Assembly (NCBI GenBank): GCA_020853635.1
Contig: JADYYN010000092.1
Location: 1-54,317, forward strand
DNA length: 54,317 bases
Source of the DNA: Gemmatimonadaceae bacterium
Lineage (GTDB): Bacteria; Gemmatimonadota; Gemmatimonadetes; Gemmatimonadales; Gemmatimonadaceae
Direction: 5' to 3'
Shown here in pieces: positions 6,917 through 16,676 of this stretch (position 1 is its first letter; each line of letters starts with the position of its first letter). The position numbers and the translations under genes are program-made. The notes under the pieces were generated by a model that saw only the letters and a list, made by a program, of their open reading frames with translations, had not been told where the DNA came from and ran no database searches.

Positions 6917-8503
6917 TCAGCAGCCCGGCGAACGTTCTCCGATGGAGTAGCGGCGTCCCGCACTCGCGGTGAACGTCGTGTCCCAGTCGCGGCAGTTCAC
7001 TTTGCGAATCGAGACGGACACAGGTCCGGGCACCACGGTCGTCGCAACGAGACCGCGCCCGCCGACGATGCCGAGTTGCCGGCCGTTGATGAACAGCACG
7101 GTCTCCAGCACCTCGCTCCCGATGCGCACGACGGCGGAGTCGTCCGGTGCTTCGACGTCGACCACCGGAGCGGCCGCGACGCGCGCCGCGAACGCCGCAA
7201 GCGCGGAGTCGAGTGAGACCTTCTCGTCTGCGGAATCCGAAGCGCTCGTGCCGCTCGAGTCCACCAAACTATTCGAATCCGTCAGACTCGCGTCGGGCGT
7301 CGTCGTGGGCAGCACCGGCGCGGTGGCGACCGTGGGCGCAGGTTCGACGGTCGCGAACTCATCGCGCAGGAAGTACCACGCACCACCAACGAGCGCGGCC
7401 AGCACGACGAACACGATGAGGAGCGAGCTCCCCGTCGACGTCTTCTCCACCGGCCGGGGGTGCGCGGCAGTGACCGGCCGCGGCTTGGCGCCCGAACTGA
7501 CGAGCGATGGATTGGAGCGGGGAATCGGCGTGGTGGGGCCTGACGTGACCGTCGCGCCGGAGATCGCGGCTGCGCCCGCCGGCGCGCTCGCCACGACTCC
7601 GGGTGCCATGCTCGGCCGGCCGGTCGCGGGCTTCGCCATCGCCGCGGCCGCTTCCAGTGCAGTCGCCGCTTCGGCCAGCGTTGCGAAGCGCTGCGCGGGC
7701 TCCTTGGCCAGCATGCGGTTCACGCATTCCGCGACACCGAGCGGCACGTCGAGCCGCAACGTGCGGATGGGCGGCACCGGGTCGAGGAGATGTCCTCGCA
7801 TCACCTCGCCGAGTGACGGGCCATCGAACGGCGCACGCCCGGTGAGCAACTCGAACGCGACGATGCCGAGCGAGTACTGATCGGCCGCGCCGGTGATGGG
7901 CAGCCCATTGAACTGCTCGGGCGACATATACGCTGGCGTACCGATGACGGTGCCGGCCTGCGTGAGTTGCTGCGCGTCGTCGCGCTTGGCGATGCCGAAG
8001 TCCGTGACGTACGGCCAGCCGTCATCGCCGAGCATGATGTTGGCCGGCTTCACGTCGCGATGGACCACACCGCGTTCGTGCGCGTAGTGCAGCGCCTTGC
8101 CGACCGCCGAGATGATGCGTGCGACCTCGGCGATGGATTGCGCGCCCTGCTTGCGGAGGATCGCGTCAAGCCCGCGGCCTTCGATGAACTTCATTGCGAA
8201 GTAGGCGAGCGCGGGATCCTCACCGATCGCGTAGATGGGGACGATGTTCGGATGACTCAGCGCGGCGGCCACTCGCGCCTCACGTCGGAAGCGCTCGAAG
8301 GCACCGGGCGACGACGCGACCTCCGCCGACATCACCTTGATGGCCACTTCGCGTTCGAGCGCGATCTCGGTCGCACGGAACACCGTCGCCATGCCACCTG
8401 CGCCGAGTTCGGCGTGGATGGAATAGCGTCCCGCCGTCGACGCGCGGAGGCGGTCGAGCAGCGGCGTGACTCGGGGAGTGTTCGGTGGGGTGGGGGTGGT
8501 CAT
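6917..8503 (-). CDS. transmembrane Ser/Thr protein kinase (PknB type) with PEGA-like extracytoplasmic domain
   Basis: 528 residues. The Hanks-type kinase domain spans about residues 25-285: glycine loop GAGGMATVFRA, catalytic Lys in VAIKVMS, HRDVKPANIML, DFGIAK and the APE-like TPAYMSPEQF. Then a Pro/Ala/Ser-rich linker, one membrane helix (SLLIVFVVLAALVGGAWYFL), an acidic Ser/Asp stretch and a C-terminal beta domain (VLFINGRQLGIVGG, VVPGPVSVSIRKVNC) resembling PEGA. All catalytic residues are present, so it should be active. ATG 8503 is preferred; an in-frame GTG at 8527 would add 8 residues. Confidence 0.9.
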   Translation of the reverse strand: MTTPTPPNTPRVTPLLDRLRASTAGRYSIHAELGAGGMATVFRATEIALEREVAIKVMSAEVASSPGAFERFRREARVAAALSHPNIVPIYAIGEDPALAYFAMKFIEGRGLDAILRKQGAQSIAEVARIISAVGKALHYAHERGVVHRDVKPANIMLGDDGWPYVTDFGIAKRDDAQQLTQAGTVIGTPAYMSPEQFNGLPITGAADQYSLGIVAFELLTGRAPFDGPSLGEVMRGHLLDPVPPIRTLRLDVPLGVAECVNRMLAKEPAQRFATLAEAATALEAAAAMAKPATGRPSMAPGVVASAPAGAAAISGATVTSGPTTPIPRSNPSLVSSGAKPRPVTAAHPRPVEKTSTGSSLLIVFVVLAALVGGAWYFLRDEFATVEPAPTVATAPVLPTTTPDASLTDSNSLVDSSGTSASDSADEKVSLDSALAAFAARVAAAPVVDVEAPDDSAVVRIGSEVLETVLFINGRQLGIVGGRGLVATTVVPGPVSVSIRKVNCRDWDTTFTASAGRRYSIGERSPGC

Positions 8504-8584
8504 CTTTCGTGGGGCGAGCCCAATCACAAAGACGAGCCGGAGGGGTCGGAGGCCACAGGGGGCCGACGCCTGTGACAGCGGGCC

Positions 8585-9442
8585 TTAGGTGTCTGTTCGG
8601 TGTCGCAAGGTGAACACCGTGATCTCGGGCCGCACATTGAATCGCGCTTGGATCAGGTGGCCGACGCCACGGCTGATGTACAGCGTGCGCGCGTCGTCCA
8701 CTGTCACGGCGCCGGAGACATACCGCTTGTTCTCCACGGGCAGCAGCGGCGGCGGCAGGAACGGCGCCTTGCACTGCCCGCCGTGCGTGTGTCCCGCGAG
8801 CATCCAGCCGCGATAGTCCGGCCACGCGAGCTTGTCGGCGGCATCGGGGTTGTGGACCAACCCGAGTGCCGCATCGTTGCTCCGTGCGTTGAGCGCTCGC
8901 GTGCTATCGCTCTGCCGCGCCCAGAGGTCGTCCACGCCGATGACGTCGAGTCCGTTCACCGCGTGGGTCTCGTTGCGCAGTATCCTGATCCCCGCACGCT
9001 CGGCCTCGGCGACGACTTTCGAAGCGACGACCACGTCGCGCCAGTTGGTCCCGTAGTCATGATTGCCGAGGATGCCGAGCGTGGCGAGGCGCCCGGTAGG
9101 GAACTCGGCGAGCATGGAACGTAGATGCTCGAACTGCGCTGCACCACGCTCCTCGAAGTAGCTGATGAAGTCGCCGGTGACGACAACGATGTCGGGTGCG
9201 AGTGCGCGGATGCGCGCGAAGCTCTCGCGCAGGTACACGTCGCTCACCTGCGGTCCGATGTGGAGGTCGCTGAGTTGTACGAGTCGCGCGCCGACGAGTG
9301 ATGCGGGCAGGCCGGTGATGGGCAGATCGCGCGCAGTGATCTCCAGCCAGTGCGGTTCGATCGCGAGCGTGTATCCGACCGTGCCCACGGCGGCCGCGGC
9401 GGTCCCGATCGCGGCGACCTGGAGGAAGCGACGCCGGTTCAC
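8585..9442 (-). CDS. Tat-exported calcineurin-like metallophosphoesterase
   Basis: 285 residues from a GTG start. The N-terminus NRRRFLQVAAIGTAAAAVG is a twin-arginine export signal. The phosphoesterase metal motifs follow in order: SDLHIGP, VTGDFISY, LGNHDYG and AGHTHGGQC. Such proteins act on phosphodiesters, sometimes in lipid or UDP-sugar metabolism; the substrate is unknown. The GTG start overlaps the stop of the nitrilase gene as GTGA (9439-9442), so the two are translationally coupled. The frame is open further upstream, but there it only shadows the nitrilase gene. Confidence 0.88.
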   Translation of the reverse strand: MNRRRFLQVAAIGTAAAAVGTVGYTLAIEPHWLEITARDLPITGLPASLVGARLVQLSDLHIGPQVSDVYLRESFARIRALAPDIVVVTGDFISYFEERGAAQFEHLRSMLAEFPTGRLATLGILGNHDYGTNWRDVVVASKVVAEAERAGIRILRNETHAVNGLDVIGVDDLWARQSDSTRALNARSNDAALGLVHNPDAADKLAWPDYRGWMLAGHTHGGQCKAPFLPPPLLPVENKRYVSGAVTVDDARTLYISRGVGHLIQARFNVRPEITVFTLRHRTDT

Positions 9443-10416
9443 AGGACGATGTCGTCGGAGCCGTCGATGAACTCCACCGTCGACTGACGGCGGCGATCGA
9501 CGACCAAGCGCGTGACGTCCGGTCGCGCGTAGTGTCCCGCGGGATCGAAGTTCTGACGCTCGCGCCGCACGAGCCCGTGATGCAGTGTGACCGCGATCAA
9601 GCACTCGGCGTCGGCGACGGGTTCGACGAGCCAGCGACCATCGGGCGCGGCGATGCACGAGCCGCCGTTCGCGAGCACGTCCTCGCTGGATTCGCGGATC
9701 TGGGCCGCGTGCGGGATCGTGTCACCGATGTCGGCACGCCGGAGCAGCGCCGACGCCGAGATGACGTACGACCGACTCTCCCGCGCGATGAACCGCGTGA
9801 TGTCGGCGGTGTTGCGGACGTTGCCGGGCCACAAGGCGATGTGGAGGTCTTCGCCCTGCGCGTACAGCGCGGCCCGCGGCAACGGCATCCAGTACTCCCA
9901 GCAGTTGAGCGCGCCGACCATGAAGGGGCCGACCGGATTGGTGACCAAGCCGTGGCCGTCGCCGATCGCCCATGCCAGGCGTTCTTCATACGTGGGCATG
10001 AGTTTGCGGTGGACCGTGAGGATGCGCCCGTCGTTGCCGATCTGCACGGCGCTCGCGTACACGCTATGGCCGCCGCGGTCACTCGCGCGCTCGATGCACC
10101 CGACGACGACGTGCACGCCGTGATCCGCCGCGGCTTCCTGGACGCGGTAGAGTCCGTTGTTGCCGACGTCGACCGCCTGATCGAGATAGTGCGCGTACAG
10201 CGCCTTCTGCGTGGGTGATTCGAACCGCGCGGCGTCCGTACGCTCGAGCCAGAACGGGTAACCGGGCACGAGGGCTTCGCCGAACGCGACGAGGGCACAG
10301 CCATCGTTGGCTGCGCCCTCGATCCACTGGGTGACTTTGGTGATGGTGGCTTCGCGATCGAGCCACACGGGGGCGATCTGCGCGACGGCGACGCGGAGGG
10401 TCTCGGCTTCGGTCAT
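9439..10416 (-). CDS. nitrilase-family carbon-nitrogen hydrolase
   Basis: 325 residues. The Glu-Lys-Cys triad of the nitrilase superfamily is visible: Glu47 (AFGEALVPGYP), Lys138 (VHRKLMPTYEER) and Cys172 (LNCWEYWMPL). The sequence around the Cys (NCWE) is that of true nitrilases, which turn nitriles into acids plus ammonia, or of close cyanide/aliphatic relatives. Length fits the branch. Cytoplasmic, no signal. First gene of a coupled pair with the exported phosphoesterase; a functional link between the two is not obvious. Confidence 0.88.
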   Translation of the reverse strand: MTEAETLRVAVAQIAPVWLDREATITKVTQWIEGAANDGCALVAFGEALVPGYPFWLERTDAARFESPTQKALYAHYLDQAVDVGNNGLYRVQEAAADHGVHVVVGCIERASDRGGHSVYASAVQIGNDGRILTVHRKLMPTYEERLAWAIGDGHGLVTNPVGPFMVGALNCWEYWMPLPRAALYAQGEDLHIALWPGNVRNTADITRFIARESRSYVISASALLRRADIGDTIPHAAQIRESSEDVLANGGSCIAAPDGRWLVEPVADAECLIAVTLHHGLVRRERQNFDPAGHYARPDVTRLVVDRRRQSTVEFIDGSDDIVL

Positions 10417-10479
10417 GCCGAACGTTAGCGCGTCAGGCGCCCGATCACATAGCGGCTGTCCGACGGGTGCCGGACCCCG

Positions 10480-11916
10480 TCAGCCCCCGCCGTTGGCGCG
10501 CAGCTCGAACATCCCACGAACCCACCAATTGAACTTCCGCGGAGGGGTGAGCCGGTACTTCGGGAGGTAGGTCGTGGATCGGGTCCAGTTCTCGAACGCA
10601 CGCGCCGCCGTGATCTTCATATCTGTGAGGCGGCTCTGCGCAGCGGCGGTCGGCAACCCGAGTGATTGCTTCGCGCGGATGGCGAATGCGATGAATCCGG
10701 CGACGTCGAGCGCGTGGTCCATGTTCCCCTCGTCGGGTCCGGCGTCGCCGATGGTGGTGCCACCTGCCAGGTACGCTGGGAAGACGAGGCCATTGTACTC
10801 CGGATGCGCGTCAGTGCCAGGATAGAAGCCGCGATTGGCCGGTACGTTGAGCCAGTCGAAATAGTTGCTCGCCTGGGTGTACACCTGTGTGGCGGCGGCG
10901 GGATTGCGGGCGATGTACAGTCGGGCGGACTGGAAGTAGAGCGCGGCCATCCACGGACTGGTGATCAAGTCCGTCGGTGATGTGCCACCGGGTCCGCCAC
11001 CCTCGTGCTGGGTGTAGGTGACGAGCGGAGCGCCGCGCCCGGCGGTGACGGCATCCCACTGGTCGACCATGGCTTGTGCGCGACGCAGCCCGGCCGAGTC
11101 GCCTGTGACCGTGAAGTACTTCGTCGCGGCGTCGAGGGCGACCCAGAGCTCGCGCTCGGTCCAGAGCTGTCCCGCGCCGAGGTTGGCGACGTTGGGGAAT
11201 CCGTCGACGGTGTACTCGAACGCCGCACGCCGCTTCGCCGTGTCGGTGCTCCACGTGTGGACGTAGCTGTACTTGGTGTCGTCGCCCTTGTTGAGGAAGA
11301 TGCCGGTGGGGCTCAAGCGCGACTCGTAATAGATGAGATCGCTGTTGGCCTGTGAAAGCCAACGCGGATCGCCGGTCATGTCGCTGAGCATACGGAACAC
11401 CTCGGGGCGATCGAACAGCCACGGTTCGTAGGTGGTGTTGTCGTATGACCAGTTTCCGTAACCTTCGTTGAACCGATTGTCGACCGCGTGACCGCCGAAG
11501 TTCCAGTTGCGTGCGGCCGTCTCGGCGAAGTTGACGAGCGTGGCGAGCAGATTGTCCTCGCGATAGACGAAAAGCTTCGCCGGGCCGCTGCTCACGGTGC
11601 CGGCGCGATTGGTCACGTCGACGCGGTACACCGCGCCGCTGTCGGCGATGGTCGCTGACGGCGTGGTGTAGCTGGCAGTGCTCGCGTTGGCGATCACGCT
11701 GTCACCCTTGTACCACACGTACGTGAGCGGGCCGGCGCCTTCGGCGTCGACGGCAAACGTCCCGGTCTGACCCACGAGCACCGAGACGCTGCTGAGCGGC
11801 GCAGCGAGCGTCGGCGCGCCGGACGGAAGTGGTTCGACGCCTTTGCACGCGATCGCGAATGCGACGCCGGTGAGGAGCGGGCAGATGGTGGTGAGTCTGC
11901 GACGTGGTTTCAGCAT
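10480..11916 (-). CDS. lipoprotein with Ig-like domain and alpha-toroid (glycoside-hydrolase-like) domain
   Basis: 478 residues starting MLKPRRRLTTICPLLTG, with a Cys in AIACKG as the likely lipidation site. Residues ~35-120 form an Ig-like beta domain (TYVWYKGDSVIANAS, DSGAVYRVDVTNRAGTVSSG). The rest (~125-478) is helical and Trp/Tyr-rich (NWSYDNTTYEPWLF, GQLWTERELWVALDAATKY, EGNMDHALDVAGFIAFA), resembling the alpha/alpha toroid of polysaccharide-active enzymes. I cannot name a family; it is probably surface-exposed and carbohydrate-active. A short hairpin (10462-10481) at its 3' end may terminate it. Confidence 0.65.
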   Translation of the reverse strand: MLKPRRRLTTICPLLTGVAFAIACKGVEPLPSGAPTLAAPLSSVSVLVGQTGTFAVDAEGAGPLTYVWYKGDSVIANASTASYTTPSATIADSGAVYRVDVTNRAGTVSSGPAKLFVYREDNLLATLVNFAETAARNWNFGGHAVDNRFNEGYGNWSYDNTTYEPWLFDRPEVFRMLSDMTGDPRWLSQANSDLIYYESRLSPTGIFLNKGDDTKYSYVHTWSTDTAKRRAAFEYTVDGFPNVANLGAGQLWTERELWVALDAATKYFTVTGDSAGLRRAQAMVDQWDAVTAGRGAPLVTYTQHEGGGPGGTSPTDLITSPWMAALYFQSARLYIARNPAAATQVYTQASNYFDWLNVPANRGFYPGTDAHPEYNGLVFPAYLAGGTTIGDAGPDEGNMDHALDVAGFIAFAIRAKQSLGLPTAAAQSRLTDMKITAARAFENWTRSTTYLPKYRLTPPRKFNWWVRGMFELRANGGG

Positions 11917-12167
11917 GGGGAGGCAACCTCGGGATGAGTCGCGGAAGATGGTCGTCGGAACCCTCACGTCGACCGATTGCCGCAAGGACGCACGATCCCG
12001 GCGAGGCGTCATGCGACGCCGTCACATCCACACGGATGGTTCCGGTGTCAGGAGTCACACCACCAGCATACTGGCACGTCGCGGTCCCACCCCACGCAGA
12101 TGATTCATCGGTTAACTTCTCTACGGGTGCGCACCTCGTGCTCCCACCACACCTACCAGGAGCGATC

Positions 12168-12503
12168 ATGGCTGGATGGTTCGAGCTGACGAAGAACGAC
12201 AAAGGGCAGTTCTCCTTCGCGCTGAAGGCAGGCAACGCCGAGACGATCCTCCGGAGCGAGCAGTACGAGTCGCGCTCCGCCGCCGAGAACGGCATCGCCT
12301 CGGTGCAGAAGAACTGCGGGATGGATGAGCGCTATGAGCGGAAGACGGCGACCGATGGTCGTGCGTTCTTCAACTTGAAGGCCGGAAACCATCAGGTGAT
12401 CGGGACGAGCCAGATGTACGCCTCTGAGGCCTCGCGTGACGGTGGCATCACCTCGGTGAAGGCCAATGGTGCGAGCAGTGTCGTCAAGGACATGACAGTC
12501 TGA
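12168..12503 (+). CDS. yegP: YegP-like protein (two DUF1508 repeats)
   Basis: 111 residues made of two similar ~45-residue units, each with a FxLKAGN core and a SxxxxxxGIxSVxxN helix: residues ~16-50 (FALKAGNAETILRSEQY, ENGIASVQKN) and ~67-102 (FNLKAGNHQVIGTSQMY, DGGITSVKAN). This is the DUF1508/YegP fold. The function is unknown; the family is widespread and often stress-linked. AGGAG at 12158-12162 supports the start. The 251 bases upstream (11917-12167) contain no gene, only the shared region with the divergent lipoprotein gene and a small GGCGTC/GACGCC dyad near 12006-12021. Confidence 0.88.
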   Translation: MAGWFELTKNDKGQFSFALKAGNAETILRSEQYESRSAAENGIASVQKNCGMDERYERKTATDGRAFFNLKAGNHQVIGTSQMYASEASRDGGITSVKANGASSVVKDMTV

Positions 12504-12520
12504 TTGTTCGTCGAGTGCGT

Positions 12521-12552
12521 CGGTGGGCGATCCGTGAAGGACTCGCCCACCG
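12521..12552 (+). terminator. perfect 10-bp hairpin after yegP
   Basis: Arms 12521-12530 (cggtgggcga) and 12543-12552 are perfectly complementary around a 12-base loop, starting 17 bases after the yegP stop. There is no T-run. Its position points to termination of yegP or to a structured 3' end. Confidence 0.55.
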
Positions 12553-12661
12553 GTCGCATCTCGCGGTGCACGGCGTTACACTGCAACGACAGCTCGTGCC
12601 CGCCCAGTCGCGGGGATGCTCCTCCCATCCACGGAGGCCCGATGCTCGTCGGTGACCCGCG

Positions 12662-14863
12662 GTGACTCGACCGCTCATCGTCGTCAGCAACCGACTCCCA
12701 CTTCGCGCCGTGCGTGAAGGGCGGAGTGTACGACTCGAACGATCGCCCGGCGGTCTGGTCTCCGCGCTCGACCCCGTGCTTCGCGCGCGTGGCGGCACGT
12801 GGATCGGGTGGTCCGGACTGCCGCGCGAGGAGACAACTGCCGATGCGGCGCTCGCGTTGCCGGATGCTCCGGGCGTGCGCTATGTGGATGTCCCGCTGAC
12901 CTCCCACGAACTCAGCGCGTACTACCACGGGTTCTCCAATCGGACCCTCTGGCCGCTGTTCCACTACTTCGTCGGCCGCACGGAGATCGACGGCGCTAAC
13001 TGGCGCGTGTACGATCGTGTGAACGAGCGGTTCGCTGCCGCGACGGCGACCGCGCTGGGCGACCGCGAGGCGATGGTCTGGATCCACGACTACCAGCTGC
13101 TCCGTGCGCCGCACCATCTGCGCCGACTCGCACCGCAGGCATCGCTCGCGTTCTTCCTGCACGTGCCGTTCCCAGCGGTGGACGTGTATCGGTTGCTGCC
13201 TTGGAGTCGCGAGTTGTTGCGGGGCATGCTCGCGTCCGACCATGTCGGGTTCCACATCCATCGATACGCGACGAACTTCCTCGATAGCGCCGAGGAGCTG
13301 CTAGGTTGCACCGTCGATCGCGACCGGCAGCTCGTGCACTTCGATGGCCGTGCAGTGGGAGTCGGAATCCATCCGATATCTATAGATGTAGATGAGGCGG
13401 TGCGCCTGACGGCACAGGTCCCGCGCCAGCCGAACGCCACGCGACAGATCCTCGGTGTGGACCGGCTCGACTATACCAAGGGCGTGATCGAGCGGCTCGA
13501 CGCGATCGAGCGACTGCTGGAGCGGTATCCGTCGTACCGCCGCCGGATCCGGTTCACACAGGTGCTGGTTCCCAGTCGGGAGCATGTGCGGACGTACGCC
13601 GAACTGAAGCGCGAGATCGATGAGCGTGTGGGACGTATCAATGGGCGCTTCAGCGAGGACGGGTGGACACCGATCCGCTACTTCGCGCGCTCCCTCGACC
13701 GCGCGGAGTTGTTCGCTGCATACCGCGGGGCCGACGTCGCGTTGGTGACGCCCCTGCGGGATGGCATGAACCTCGTCGCAAAAGAGTACGTGATGTCGCA
13801 GCCGGAAGGCGATGGCGTGCTCGTCCTCTCGGAGCTCGCCGGTGCGGCGGATGAGTTGCAGGAGGCGCTCATGGTGACGCCGTTCGATCCGGACGCCGTG
13901 GCCACCGCGCTGCATCGGGCGCTCTCGATGCCGGCCGACGAGCGGCGAGCACGCATGGCGGCGCTGCGCGCGCATGTGCGCACGCACGACGTGCATGCGT
14001 GGGTGGAGGGATTCCTGCGCGCGGCGGACGTCGCGACCCAACGACCGCCGCAAGCCGCGGAACCGCGCTCACGAGCCGTCCGCGGGCGACTCGCGCCATG
14101 GCTTGCAGAACGCAGTCGCGTCGCATTGCTGCTCGACTACGACGGGACGCTTACCCCGATCGTGGACCATCCGGACCGGGCCCTGCTTTCCCCTGAGACG
14201 CGCGCGGTACTCGAGGATGCACGACGGAATCCGGCGGTGGATCTCATCCTTGTGACTGGAAGAGGACTCGACGACATCCGAGCGAAGGTGGACATCGCGG
14301 GCATCACGTACGTGGCGAGCCATGGATTCGAGATCGCCGGTCCCGGCATCACGTGGCGACATGGCGCTGCCGCCCGGTGGGAAGCCGTGGTCGGCGAGAC
14401 GGCTGCGGAACTGGAGGCGCTGCGCGTCGCGGGGGCCCTGGTGGAGCGGAAGCGGTACACGGTCGCGTTCCACTATCGCGGCGTGGATCCCGCAGCACGA
14501 TCTGCTGCACGAGCGGCGGCGGAGGCCGTGCTGCGCAAACGCCGACTCAAGGTCACCGACGGCAAACTCGTCGCCGAAGGTCGGCCACCGATCGCGTGGG
14601 ACAAGGGCAGTGCGGTGCTGTGGGTGTTGGCACAGCGGCACGGCGCGGACTGGCCAGCGCATCTTCGCGCCCTGTACATCGGGGATGATGTGACCGACGA
14701 GGACGCGTTCCGTGCCCTCCATGGTCTCGGACGGTCGATCCGTGTAGGCGATCCGCGCACACTCGCGGAGTCTGCGGCCGACGAGTTCCTGCCCGACCCT
14801 GATGCGGTGCGCGATCTGCTGCGCTGGTGTGCCTCCGGCGCATCCTCCGGACAACGAGAGTGA
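12662..14863 (+). CDS. otsA-otsB: fused trehalose-6-phosphate synthase / trehalose-6-phosphatase
   Basis: 733 residues from a GTG start (MTRPLIVVSNRLPL follows at once). Residues 1 to ~460 are a GT20 synthase: SPGGLVSALDP, WIHDYQLL, FFLHVPFPA, LDYTKGVIERLDA, and the nucleotide-sugar site DGMNLVAKEYV. After a short linker, residues ~485-733 are a HAD-type phosphatase: LLLDYDGTLTP, VTGRGLDDI, and the C-terminal YIGDDVTDEDAFRAL. The single chain makes trehalose from UDP-glucose and glucose-6-phosphate. The stop is 4 bases before the next start, so both genes form one operon. A short cluster of AT-rich rare codons sits at 13375-13395. Trehalose is a typical desiccation and osmotic protectant. Confidence 0.95.
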   Translation: MTRPLIVVSNRLPLRAVREGRSVRLERSPGGLVSALDPVLRARGGTWIGWSGLPREETTADAALALPDAPGVRYVDVPLTSHELSAYYHGFSNRTLWPLFHYFVGRTEIDGANWRVYDRVNERFAAATATALGDREAMVWIHDYQLLRAPHHLRRLAPQASLAFFLHVPFPAVDVYRLLPWSRELLRGMLASDHVGFHIHRYATNFLDSAEELLGCTVDRDRQLVHFDGRAVGVGIHPISIDVDEAVRLTAQVPRQPNATRQILGVDRLDYTKGVIERLDAIERLLERYPSYRRRIRFTQVLVPSREHVRTYAELKREIDERVGRINGRFSEDGWTPIRYFARSLDRAELFAAYRGADVALVTPLRDGMNLVAKEYVMSQPEGDGVLVLSELAGAADELQEALMVTPFDPDAVATALHRALSMPADERRARMAALRAHVRTHDVHAWVEGFLRAADVATQRPPQAAEPRSRAVRGRLAPWLAERSRVALLLDYDGTLTPIVDHPDRALLSPETRAVLEDARRNPAVDLILVTGRGLDDIRAKVDIAGITYVASHGFEIAGPGITWRHGAAARWEAVVGETAAELEALRVAGALVERKRYTVAFHYRGVDPAARSAARAAAEAVLRKRRLKVTDGKLVAEGRPPIAWDKGSAVLWVLAQRHGADWPAHLRALYIGDDVTDEDAFRALHGLGRSIRVGDPRTLAESAADEFLPDPDAVRDLLRWCASGASSGQRE

Positions 14864-14867
14864 TCGA

Positions 14868-16676
14868 ATGAACTATCGACCGATCGAGCGGCACGGTCTC
14901 ATCGGCGATCTGCACACGGCGGCGTTGATCGATGAGACCGGCGCTGTCACCTGGTTCTGCGCGCCGCACTTCGATTCACCGAGTCTGTTCGCGGCGCTGC
15001 TGGATCACGCGCGCGGAGGACTCTGGCGCATCGCGCCCGTGGGCGGTGGCGAAGGGCGTCAGCGATACCGCGAGGACACGAATATCCTCGAGACGCGCTT
15101 CACGCTGCCGGACGGTGGGACATTGGTCGTGACGGACTTCATGCCGATCGACACCGCGCGCGGTCCGTTCCCGGAGATCCATCGCGTGGTGCGCAGCGAG
15201 TCTGCGAGCGTTGACGTGGCGATCGAGTTCTCTCCACGCTTCAACTACGCCACGGCCGACGCCAAGTGGCAGCGTCGTGGCGCCGGCTGGCTCGCGGCCG
15301 ATCACGATGATGACGTGGCGAGCATCGTAGGGCCGGACGCGGTGGCGTGGTCGGTGCACACCGACGGATTGCACGGTCGGCTCCTGCTGTCGGCGGACGA
15401 AGAAGCGCACTTCGTGCTCCGCTTCGACGATGACGAGGTGCATCCGCTCGCCGACTACGCGACGGCCGACAAACTCGACGCCACCAGCACCTGGTGGCGC
15501 ACGTGGGCACAACACGCCACCTACCATGGCCCCTACGAACGCGCGGTCCGGCGCAGCTTGCTCGCGCTCAAGCTCTGTTGTTTCGCGCCAACCGGCGCGA
15601 CCGTCGCCGCGCCTACGACGTCTTTGCCCGAGGTCCCCGGCGGAACACGCAACTGGGACTACCGCTTCACCTGGTTGCGCGACTCGGCGTTCATCCTCTT
15701 CGCACTCGACCGGTCCGGTTACACCGACGAAGGGGATGCCTTCACGCGCTTCGTGAAACGGCTGTGCCGGCGGGGGGACGGTCCGCACGTGCAGACGATG
15801 TACCGCATCGACGGTGGTCGGGAGATGCCCGAACGCGAACTGGATCACCTCGAAGGTTACGGCGGCGCCGCACCGGTCCGCGTCGGCAACGGCGCCGCAC
15901 ACCAGTATCAGCTCGACGTCTACGGCGAAGTGCTGGAGCTGCTATACGCGCGCCATCGACGGAGCCCACCGACCGACGGGCTCTGGCACGCACTCTGCCT
16001 GCTCGTCGAATGGACGGCGGCGCATTGGCGTGATCCCGACTGGAGCATCTGGGAAGCGCGAGAGGAGCCGCGGCATTTCGTGTTCAGCAAGATCATGTCA
16101 TGGACCGCACTCGATCGCGGCGCACGGATGGCGGAATCGCGCGGCGAACGTGCGCTCGCGGATCGCTGGCGCAGCGAAGCGGACCTCGTACGCATGGAGG
16201 TCTTCGCACTCGGGTGGGACGCCACCCAAGGCGCGTTGGTGCAGGCGTACGGAAGTCCCGAGCTCGACGCCGCGGTGTTGGTCGCGGCCAAAGTCGGATT
16301 CCTCGACCGCCAGGATCCGCGATACCGCTCCACGGTCGCTGCCATCCGACGAGAACTCACGGCGGTGCACGACGATCTCATCTACCGGTACCGACGACCG
16401 GATGGACTGCCCGGCACTGAAGGAGCGTTCGTGATCTGCTCCTTCTGGCTCGTCCAAGGGGTGGCACTGAGCGGCGACCTCGACGAAGCCGAACGGCTCT
16501 TCGCGCAGTTGCTCGCGCGCGGGTCACCGCTCGGACTCTTCGGCGAGGAGATCGATCCGGTGACCGGCGCACACCTCGGCAACTTCCCGCAGGCGTTCTC
16601 GCACGCGGCGCTGATCAATACCGCACACATCATCGCACAGCTCCGCCGGGCCGGGGGTGCGGCGTCCGGGACCTGA
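14868..16676 (+). CDS. GH15-family glycoside hydrolase (trehalase or glucoamylase-like)
   Basis: 602 residues. The N-terminal beta-sandwich domain (RHGLIGDLHTAALIDETGAV, WFCAPHFDSPSLFAALLD) is followed by the GH15 alpha/alpha barrel: TRNWDYRFTWLRDSAF, WEAREEPRHFVFSKIMSW (likely general-acid Glu) and GLFGEEIDPVTGAHLGNFPQ (likely base Glu). Bacterial GH15 proteins include glucoamylases and the trehalases known from actinobacteria. The tight spacing after otsA-otsB favours trehalase, giving a synthesis-plus-turnover pair. No signal peptide, so cytoplasmic. The stop lies within a strong hairpin. Confidence 0.9.
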   Translation: MNYRPIERHGLIGDLHTAALIDETGAVTWFCAPHFDSPSLFAALLDHARGGLWRIAPVGGGEGRQRYREDTNILETRFTLPDGGTLVVTDFMPIDTARGPFPEIHRVVRSESASVDVAIEFSPRFNYATADAKWQRRGAGWLAADHDDDVASIVGPDAVAWSVHTDGLHGRLLLSADEEAHFVLRFDDDEVHPLADYATADKLDATSTWWRTWAQHATYHGPYERAVRRSLLALKLCCFAPTGATVAAPTTSLPEVPGGTRNWDYRFTWLRDSAFILFALDRSGYTDEGDAFTRFVKRLCRRGDGPHVQTMYRIDGGREMPERELDHLEGYGGAAPVRVGNGAAHQYQLDVYGEVLELLYARHRRSPPTDGLWHALCLLVEWTAAHWRDPDWSIWEAREEPRHFVFSKIMSWTALDRGARMAESRGERALADRWRSEADLVRMEVFALGWDATQGALVQAYGSPELDAAVLVAAKVGFLDRQDPRYRSTVAAIRRELTAVHDDLIYRYRRPDGLPGTEGAFVICSFWLVQGVALSGDLDEAERLFAQLLARGSPLGLFGEEIDPVTGAHLGNFPQAFSHAALINTAHIIAQLRRAGGAASGT

